The notes under the pieces: generated by a model
Databases searched by the model: none
What the model was told of the DNA's origin: nothing
The model's input: the letters and a program-made list of their open reading frames with translations, nothing else
Part shown: in pieces, positions 58,146-64,000 of the stretch
Position numbering within the stretch: position 1 is the stretch's first letter
Layout: each line of letters starts with the position of its first letter
Made by a program: the position numbers and the translations under genes
Origin: Variovorax sp. TBS-050B
GTDB taxonomy: Bacteria; Pseudomonadota; Gammaproteobacteria; Burkholderiales; Burkholderiaceae_C
Length of the DNA stretch: 64,000 bases
Reading direction: 5' to 3'
NCBI RefSeq assembly: GCF_029893635.1
Contig: NZ_JARXYR010000001.1
Coordinates: 124,001-188,000 of the forward strand

Positions 58146-59147
58146 ATGTCCGCTGTCCCGCTTCTTTCCACCTGCCGCGCTTCGGCGATGGCCGCCCTCC
58201 TGTTTGCATGGGCCGGAGTCTCGCCAGTGCTCGCGGCCGAGCCGTTCCCGAGCCGGCCGATCCGCCTCGTCGTGCCCTTCGGCACGGGCGGCCCCACAGA
58301 CCTGGTGGCGCGCGGCATCGCGACGAAGATGAGTGCCTCGCTCGGCCAGCCGGTGCACGTCGAGAACCGCGCCGGCGCGGGCGGCGCCATCGGCGCCGAT
58401 GCGGTGGCCAAGGCCAGGCCCGACGGCTACACGATTGGCATTGCGACGGCGTCGACGCACGAATTCACGCCCGCTTGCAGCAAGGAGCCGCCGTACCACC
58501 CGGTGAACGATTTCGAGATGGTGGGCCTGATCGCGACCGCGCCGACGCTGGTGCTGGTGAAGGGCGACGCCATGTTCACGAGCTTTGCCGAGTTGATCGC
58601 CGCGTCGAGAAAGGAACCCGAGCGCTATACCTGGGGCACGCCGGGCGTCTGCAGCAACGCGCACTTCCTGGTCGAGATGCTCAACCGCAGCGGCGGCGGG
58701 CGCATCCTGCCGGTGCCGTACCGCGGCAACAACCAGGCCACGCTGGACCTGATCGCCGGGCGCGTCACGCTCGCGAGCGATGCAGTCACCACCGTCTCGA
58801 TGGGCTTCATCGCCTCGGGGGCCGTCCGCCCGATCGCGATCATCGGCAAATCCGGGCTCGACGCATTGCGCGGGGTGCCGACCTTCGCGGACCAGGGGTT
58901 CGACGTTGGCGCCTTCAACGTGTGGCAGGGGCTCGTGGCGCCGGCGAAGACGCCGGCCGACGTGGTCGGCCGACTCAATGCGGCGCTGCGCGATGCCCTT
59001 CAGGATGCCGCGCTCCAGCAGCGCTGGCTCGACGATGGCGTGACGCCCTCCCCGGACCTGAGCCCGGCTGCGATGAAGGCGCAGATCCAGGCCGGCTACG
59101 AAAACGCGCGCAGGCTCGCCGAGGCGCTCGGCCTCGCGATCAACTAG
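58146..59147 (+). CDS. Bug-family (TctC-like) periplasmic solute receptor
   Basis: 333 residues. Signal peptide at residues 1-30 (MAALLFAWAGVSPVLA before AEPFPSRPIRLVVPFGTGG). VHVENRAGAGGAIGADAVAKARPDGYTIG and PVPYRGNNQATLDLIAGR are Bug signatures. Third solitary Bug gene in the window. Its stop overlaps that of the convergent winged-helix/NTPase regulator by four bases. It is divergent from the HbpS/SDR pair. Confidence 0.95.
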   Translation: MSAVPLLSTCRASAMAALLFAWAGVSPVLAAEPFPSRPIRLVVPFGTGGPTDLVARGIATKMSASLGQPVHVENRAGAGGAIGADAVAKARPDGYTIGIATASTHEFTPACSKEPPYHPVNDFEMVGLIATAPTLVLVKGDAMFTSFAELIAASRKEPERYTWGTPGVCSNAHFLVEMLNRSGGGRILPVPYRGNNQATLDLIAGRVTLASDAVTTVSMGFIASGAVRPIAIIGKSGLDALRGVPTFADQGFDVGAFNVWQGLVAPAKTPADVVGRLNAALRDALQDAALQQRWLDDGVTPSPDLSPAAMKAQIQAGYENARRLAEALGLAIN

Positions 59148-62100
59148 CGCGGTGCATCCAGCAGCGCCTTCGCTTCGATGGAGGCGGCACGCGCCGCGAC
59201 CGCGTCCTGCGTGTCGAAGCCTTCGCTCACGAGCGCCAGCGTCGACTCGAGCACCTCGATCGCCGCCTGCGGCTCGCCGCGCGCGCGGGCCGCGGCGGCA
59301 AGGCTCACCGCCGTGCGCAGCGCCCAGGGCAGCGTGCCTTCGCGCAGGGCGAGGGCGTGCGTCTCGACCAGCAGCCGCTCAGCCGCGACGGCGTCCGTTG
59401 CGCGCAGGCGCTCCGCGGCGACGCGCTGCAGCTCGCAGCGGCACCAGCCCGCGAGGCCCGCTTCGCCGATCCCGACCAGGCGATCGGTCACGTAGTGGGG
59501 ATGGAAGGTCGCCAGCAGCTGCGACAGCTGCGGCACCCGCTCGACGGAGGAGGGCAGCGGTGGCGGCAGGCCCTGGGCTCCCTGTTCGCGCCAGCGGATG
59601 TAGACCTCGAACGCGCGGCCGTAGCCGTGCCAGACCGTCAGCGCGCGCTCCGCAGTCAGCCGCAAGAGCCGGTCGAGGCGCTCGCGCGCCAGTTCGATGC
59701 GGCCGCACCAGATCGCGAGTGGACAGGCGCTCGAGGCGAGCGCGCTCGCCAGGGCGACGGGCTCGTGCGCGCGCTCGGCCGCGTCGATCGCCTGCCGGAC
59801 GGCGCGCTCTGCCTGCTCGGGCAATCCGAGCAGCCAGAGCACGCGCGCGTGGATGGCGCCCATCGCGACGCGTCGATCGATGCGCACGCCCGCGAGAAAA
59901 GGCACGCGCGTGAGCGCCGGTTCGGCCAGGCCGCGCTCGCAGCAGGCCGCTGCCTCGCGCTGCGCCCCCAGCAGGTGGAGCGTGGGTGCGAAGATGCGGT
60001 CGCGGTGCAGCTGCAGCGCCACGTCGCTGGTGCCGGCGGTCAGGATTTCATATTGCTGCGCATGCAGGAGCATGAGGCCGGGGTCCGAGGCCTGGTAGGC
60101 CCCCATCCACTGCGTGCTGCGCGTGACCGCCATCAGGTGCGCGTCCCCGATCTGCTCGGCCAGTTCGAGGGCCTTGGCGAAGGCGCGATCCCGGTCGGGA
60201 TGCAAGCCGTGGGCATTGAAGATCACATGCCCCGCGATCACGTTGAGTTCGAGCTCCAGCCGCGGCTCGATGCGATGCCCCGAGCGCGCGAGCTCGGCCA
60301 TCGCCGCCTCGACGTATTGGCGGTGCTCGTCGGTGAACGACATCTGGAAGAACAGCGCCGCCGCCTTCACCACGAGCGCGATGCCCAGCGACAGGTCGCC
60401 ACCGCTCTGGAAGCACCAGTTCAATGCGGCGCGCACGTCGTCCACGTGGCCGCCGAAGGCAGCCATGAAATCGGCAGGCAGCATCGTCCGCCATGCCTCC
60501 TCGGAGCGCTCGAGCGCTGCCAGGAAGTGCTGCGCGTGCAGGCGGCGCAGCCGCGCCGACTCGACGTCGACGGGCGCGAGTCGCTCGGCCGCATAGGCGC
60601 GCGTGGTCTCGAGCAGCCTGAAGCTGAGCTCCTCGCCGCCTGCATCGACCGTGAGCAGCGACTTGGCGACGAGTTCGGTGATGGCGTCCACGGCCTCTTC
60701 CTGCGCGAGGTCCGGACTCACTGCCACGGCCAGCGCGGCGTCGAGCGTGAACGGCCCCGCGAACACCGACAGCCGCAGCAGCAGACGGCGCTCCGCGTCC
60801 GACAGCAGCTCGAAGCTCCAGTCCAGCGTCGCACGCAGCGAACGGTGGCGCGGCACCGCCGTGCGACGGCCCTTGTTGAGCATCGCAAACCTGTCGTCGA
60901 GCGCCTCGGCGACGGCCTTGAGTCCGAGCGAGCCGACACGTGCCGCTGCGAGCTCGATGGCCAGCGGAAGCCCATCGAGGCGCCGGCAGATGGCCTCGGC
61001 CGCGGCTGCGTCCGAGTCCTGCAGGCTGAACTGGTCGACGGATGCGGCGCATCGCTCGACCAGCAGTTCCACCGCGGAGAAGGCGAGCAGTTGCCTGGCC
61101 GAAAGGCCCGCGCCCGCAGGCGGCATGGTCAGTGGCGGTAGCCGCTGCACCCACTCGCCCTGAGCCCCGAGGGGCTCACGGCTGGTGGCGAGCACGTGCA
61201 CGCCGGGCGCGCGCCGCAGAATGTCCTCGATCAGCGTGGCAACCGGGCCGATCAGGTGTTCGCAGTTGTCGAGCAGCAGCAGAAGGCGCTTGTCGTGCAG
61301 GAAGGCGACGAGGCTGCTGAGCGCATCGCCCACGAGCGAGCCGAGGCCGAGCGCCGACGCCAGCGCAGCCGGCACGAGCGCGGGATCCGAATGCGAGGCG
61401 AGGTCCACGAAGTGCACCCCGCTCCATTGCGCGGCGACGTCCTCACGCGTGGCCACGGCCATCGCGACGGTCGTCTTGCCGATGCCCCCCGTCCCCACCA
61501 GCGTCACGAGGCGGCGCCGCGCGATCTGCTGCACCAGCGTCTGGATCGCTGCCTCCTGGCCGATCACGCGGCTCAGCGGCGAGGGCACGAAGCCGCCCGG
61601 CGCCGGCTGCATGCCGCGCGTCTGCGCCGACGGCGGGGCCGGCACCGCGGCGCTGCTGCGGAACAGCTCCGCGACGAAGCTGTAGCCGCGGTTGGGCACG
61701 TTGATGATGTAGCGCCGTCCCTCCTGGCCGTCACCGATGGCCCGGCGCAGGCTGGCGATGTGCACGCGGAGATTGCCTTCGACCACGACGTTGCGCGGCC
61801 AGACGCGCTTGAAGATTTCGGTGTTGCTGACGAACTTGCCCGCGTTCTCGATCAGGAACAGCAGGATCTCCAGCGCCCGGCTGCCGAGCCGTACCGGCTG
61901 GCCCGATTCGAGCAGCACGCGCCGGGTCGGCGAGAGGCTGAACGGACCGAAATGGATCAGCATCTCCAGGCCGGCCGGCCCTCCGCCGCCGCCCGAGGGC
62001 GGATCGCCGCCGCCAATGTCGCGCAGCATGTGCGCGCTTGCGAAGCCGGACCGCGCGTGGTGGGCGCCGCCGCGTGCGCCGCCGCGACGGGCGGTTTCCC

Positions 62101-62158
62101 TGCATTGGAGGTCGAAGGCCTCGGCCCATTCCAATGGCCATTTGCGCCTGTTGCTCAT
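59144..62158 (-). CDS. Winged-helix/NB-ARC-type ATPase transcriptional regulator
   Basis: 1004 residues from ATG 62158 (GGAGA at good spacing). Residues 66-163 form an OmpR/PhoB-type winged helix (FGPFSLSPTRRVLLESGQPVRLGSRALEILLFLIENAG; RVHIASLRRAIGDGQ; YIINVPNRGYSFV). An NTPase of the STAND type follows: Walker A GTGGIGKTT (222-230), Walker B LLLLLDNCEHL (Asp297), and sensor ATSREPLGAQGEW. The C-terminal half is helical, TPR-like repeats (ALERSEEAWRTM, RLELELNVIAGHVIFNAHG). No response-regulator receiver is present. Divergent from the paoAB operon across 273 bp, so it is a strong candidate for its effector-dependent activator. Confidence 0.93.
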   Translation of the reverse strand: MSNRRKWPLEWAEAFDLQCRETARRGGARGGAHHARSGFASAHMLRDIGGGDPPSGGGGGPAGLEMLIHFGPFSLSPTRRVLLESGQPVRLGSRALEILLFLIENAGKFVSNTEIFKRVWPRNVVVEGNLRVHIASLRRAIGDGQEGRRYIINVPNRGYSFVAELFRSSAAVPAPPSAQTRGMQPAPGGFVPSPLSRVIGQEAAIQTLVQQIARRRLVTLVGTGGIGKTTVAMAVATREDVAAQWSGVHFVDLASHSDPALVPAALASALGLGSLVGDALSSLVAFLHDKRLLLLLDNCEHLIGPVATLIEDILRRAPGVHVLATSREPLGAQGEWVQRLPPLTMPPAGAGLSARQLLAFSAVELLVERCAASVDQFSLQDSDAAAAEAICRRLDGLPLAIELAAARVGSLGLKAVAEALDDRFAMLNKGRRTAVPRHRSLRATLDWSFELLSDAERRLLLRLSVFAGPFTLDAALAVAVSPDLAQEEAVDAITELVAKSLLTVDAGGEELSFRLLETTRAYAAERLAPVDVESARLRRLHAQHFLAALERSEEAWRTMLPADFMAAFGGHVDDVRAALNWCFQSGGDLSLGIALVVKAAALFFQMSFTDEHRQYVEAAMAELARSGHRIEPRLELELNVIAGHVIFNAHGLHPDRDRAFAKALELAEQIGDAHLMAVTRSTQWMGAYQASDPGLMLLHAQQYEILTAGTSDVALQLHRDRIFAPTLHLLGAQREAAACCERGLAEPALTRVPFLAGVRIDRRVAMGAIHARVLWLLGLPEQAERAVRQAIDAAERAHEPVALASALASSACPLAIWCGRIELARERLDRLLRLTAERALTVWHGYGRAFEVYIRWREQGAQGLPPPLPSSVERVPQLSQLLATFHPHYVTDRLVGIGEAGLAGWCRCELQRVAAERLRATDAVAAERLLVETHALALREGTLPWALRTAVSLAAAARARGEPQAAIEVLESTLALVSEGFDTQDAVAARAASIEAKALLDAPR

Positions 62159-62431
62159 GGTTCTCCTCGCCAAGGGAGTGCACGAGCACCGGCTCTGGCT
62201 TCTGGGGTTCTTGGTATGTGTCAACGAAGCGTAGACGTAAGAAAAAATCTTTGCAACTGCGCGGCCTGGCCCCTCGACCTTGATCTTTGGCGGCCTTTCT
62301 TCGCCCGATTAGCACCTTTTGCCACTTAATCAAGGATTGACAAGTCTTAACTCGAAAGACGCAGCACGTCGCTTCATCATCGCCAGCCGGCATCCCCCAC
62401 CAGGGCCCTCCAGGCTGATGAAAGGAAGTTC

Positions 62432-63085
62432 ATGTCAACAGCGTTCGATCGATACGAAGAGCCTTCTCCATGGTCCACGGCGTCCGACGCGTTCGGCCCG
62501 GGGGATCCGGAGCTCACGCGCAGGCAACTGCTGCTCGCGAGCAGCGGCGTGCTCGCTGCGGCGGGCCTGTCGCCTGTACCGGCGGCCGCCGCGGCAGGGT
62601 CGGGCCGCGCCGAACCCACGGCCGCAGTGCGCCTGCGGGTCAACGGTCGACCGGTGGAGCTCGAGGTCGACCTGCGACAGTCGCTGCTCGACGTACTGCG
62701 GGAGAAGCTCGCGCTGACCGGCACCAAGAAGGGCTGCAACCAGGGTGCGTGCGGCGCCTGCACGGTGCTCCTCGACGGACGGCGGATCAATGCGTGCCTG
62801 ACTCTTGCGGCGATGCACGATGGCGCCGAGATCACCACCGTCGAGGGGCTCGCGCAGGGCGAGCAGCTGCATCCGCTGCAGGCCGCCTTCATCGAACACG
62901 AAGGCTTCCAGTGCGGTTATTGCACGGCCGGTCAGCTGATGTCCGGCGTCGCCTGCATCCGTGAAGGGCATGCCGGCTCGGCCGACGAGGTCCGCGCCTG
63001 GATGAGCGGCAACATCTGCCGCTGTGGCGCTTACCCGGGCATCGTCGAAGCGATCGTCGAGGTCGGAAAGGAGCGGTCATCATGA
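62432..63085 (+). CDS. paoA: Aldehyde oxidase (PaoABC-type) iron-sulfur subunit
   Basis: 217 residues. Tat signal with the twin arginine in TRRQLLLASSGVLAAAG (residues 29-45). Plant-type [2Fe-2S] cluster: Cys102, 107, 110 and 122 (CNQGACGACTVL). Second [2Fe-2S] domain: Cys161, 164, 196 and 198 (CGYCTAGQ, CRCGAYPG). Matches the periplasmic E. coli PaoA small subunit. Transfers electrons from the Mo active site of the PaoC homologue (outside the window). Its stop overlaps the paoB start (ATGA). Confidence 0.94.
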   Translation: MSTAFDRYEEPSPWSTASDAFGPGDPELTRRQLLLASSGVLAAAGLSPVPAAAAAGSGRAEPTAAVRLRVNGRPVELEVDLRQSLLDVLREKLALTGTKKGCNQGACGACTVLLDGRRINACLTLAAMHDGAEITTVEGLAQGEQLHPLQAAFIEHEGFQCGYCTAGQLMSGVACIREGHAGSADEVRAWMSGNICRCGAYPGIVEAIVEVGKERSS

Positions 63086-64000
63086 TCCCGTTCACCCTTC
63101 AGAAGGTCTCGACCCAGAGCGCCGCGCTGCAGGCCGCGGCCAGCGGCGGCCGCTACATCGCCGGCGGCACCACGCTGATCGACCTCATGCGCGAAGAGGT
63201 CGAGCAGCCGCAGAAGCTGGTTGATATCAACGCCTTGCCGCTCGGCCATATCCGCATCGAGGGCGAGGAGCTCGTGATCGGCGCGCTGGCACGCATGTCC
63301 GAGGTCGCCGCGCATGCGCAGGTACGGGCGCTGCAGCCGCTGATCGCGGAGTCGCTCGTCGAGGGCGCCTCGCCGCAGCTGCGCAACATGGCGTCGGTCG
63401 GCGGCAATCTGCTGCAGCGCGTACGCTGCCCCTACTTCCGCATGCTCGATGCGGCCTGCAACAAGCGCACGCCCAATTCGGGCTGCGCGGCGCTCGGCGG
63501 CCTGAATGCCGGCCACGCGATCTTCGGCACGAGCAGCCACTGCATCGCGACCCATCCTTCGGACCTGGCCGTCGCCCTGGTCGCGCTGGATGCGACGCTT
63601 CGGGTGCAGGGGCCCGCCGGCCTGCGTGCACTGCCGGTCGAAGCGCTTTACCGCCTGCCGGGGCGGACGCCGCACCTCGAGCACAGCCTGGCGCCCGGCG
63701 AGCTGATCGTGGAGGTCAGGGTGCCGAACGCAGCGCACGCCCGGGCCGCGCGCTATCTCAAGGTGCGCGACCGCTCGTCCTATGAGTTCGCGGTGGTCTC
63801 CGCCGCCGCGGCCTTGCAGGTGGAGGGCGGCGTGATCCGCGCGGCGCGCGTGGCTTGCGGTGGCGTGGGCACCATCCCGTGGCGGCTGCGCGCCGTCGAG
63901 AACCAATTGGTCGGCAAACCCTTCGCACGCGCCAGTTTCGAGCAGGCTGCGAACATCGCAGCCACGGGCGCGAGCCCCTCGGCGCACAACGGCTACAAGG
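63082..64000 (+). CDS. paoB: Aldehyde oxidase (PaoABC-type) FAD-binding subunit, 3' end missing
   Basis: 306 codons visible; the gene runs past the window edge. FAD-binding PCMH domain of xanthine dehydrogenase family: YIAGGTTLIDLMR, LVDINALP and NMASVGGNLLQRVRC. Cysteines at 116, 126, 135 and 154 (RCPYFRM, ACNKR, SGCAAL, SHCIATHPSDLA) correspond to the extra [4Fe-4S] cluster loop known from PaoB and 4-hydroxybenzoyl-CoA reductase-like subunits. CO-dehydrogenase flavoprotein C-terminal domain begins near 205. Coupled to paoA by an ATGA overlap. Confidence 0.94.
   Translation, partial: MIPFTLQKVSTQSAALQAAASGGRYIAGGTTLIDLMREEVEQPQKLVDINALPLGHIRIEGEELVIGALARMSEVAAHAQVRALQPLIAESLVEGASPQLRNMASVGGNLLQRVRCPYFRMLDAACNKRTPNSGCAALGGLNAGHAIFGTSSHCIATHPSDLAVALVALDATLRVQGPAGLRALPVEALYRLPGRTPHLEHSLAPGELIVEVRVPNAAHARAARYLKVRDRSSYEFAVVSAAAALQVEGGVIRAARVACGGVGTIPWRLRAVENQLVGKPFARASFEQAANIAATGASPSAHNGYK

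Noticed and set aside
1-64000. CRISPR arrays, tRNA and rRNA genes, prophage or integrase signatures
   Set aside because: No spaced direct repeats, tRNA-like cloverleaf segments, rRNA sequence, integrase or phage structural genes were recognised anywhere in the window by eye; a covariance-model scan was not possible.

Overview
The window is a GC-rich chromosomal segment from a beta-proteobacterium. The gene content points to Comamonadaceae, most plausibly Variovorax or a close relative: three solitary Bug-type (tripartite tricarboxylate) solute receptors, seven LysR regulators, a czcICBA metal efflux operon, acyl-CoA catabolic operons and a PaoABC-type molybdenum hydroxylase. This is inferred from gene content; there is no rRNA or other taxonomic marker here. 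No tRNA, rRNA or CRISPR array was seen.

Layout. 1-5.5 kb: a minus-strand catabolic operon reading LLM flavin monooxygenase, flavin reductase fused to an FCD sensor domain, two acyl-CoA dehydrogenases, enoyl-CoA hydratase and the N-terminus of a CoA ligase, with a divergent LysR gene. 6.5-9.3 kb: SMP-30 lactonase, Bug receptor, SDR. 9.4-15.7 kb: czcI-czcC-czcB-czcA. 15.7-18 kb: a carboxymuconolactone decarboxylase/cupin pair with a divergent LysR gene, followed by a decayed IS30-type transposase. 18.9-20.9 kb: a divergent LysR/NmrA module. 21-29.7 kb: a LacI-controlled operon (polar amino-acid-type ABC importer, CoA-transferase, frameshifted enoyl-CoA hydratase, SDR, DUF993 TIM-barrel protein) with a clear LacI-type operator in the divergent intergenic region.

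30-34.2 kb: LysR, HAD hydrolase, Bug receptor, a PLP-dependent D-3-hydroxyaspartate/D-serine dehydratase-like enzyme and RidA, which together suggest D-hydroxyamino acid use. 34.3-38.9 kb: an accessory stretch of unrecognised small genes around one Bcr/CflA-type MFS exporter. 39-45 kb: LysR, the tail of a lost IlvD/Edd dehydratase, an FAH-family 2-keto-3-deoxypentonate dehydratase-like protein, an orphan gene start, then a 920-residue GH10 xylanase with a GlyGly-CTERM-like tail facing a rhombosortase gene that probably processes it. 45-52 kb: a histidine-kinase remnant, a second LysR/NmrA module and a large autotransporter. 52-57 kb: methionine aminopeptidase, a divergent EF-Tu paralogue preceded by two tandem leader-peptide/terminator units, and a Kef-type antiporter. 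57-64 kb: SDR, GlcG/HbpS-like protein, a third Bug receptor, a 1004-residue winged-helix/NTPase regulator and the start of a paoAB operon that runs off the end.

The most notable items are: (i) the EF-Tu paralogue with Gly where E. coli EF-Tu has Arg333 (a pulvomycin-resistance position), behind two apparent transcription attenuators; (ii) the linked xylanase-rhombosortase pair; (iii) the LacI operon of unknown substrate; (iv) the flavin reductase-FCD fusion; and (v) the His352/Cys354 metal site that makes the 32.7 kb enzyme a likely dehydratase rather than an aldolase, matching its RidA neighbour.
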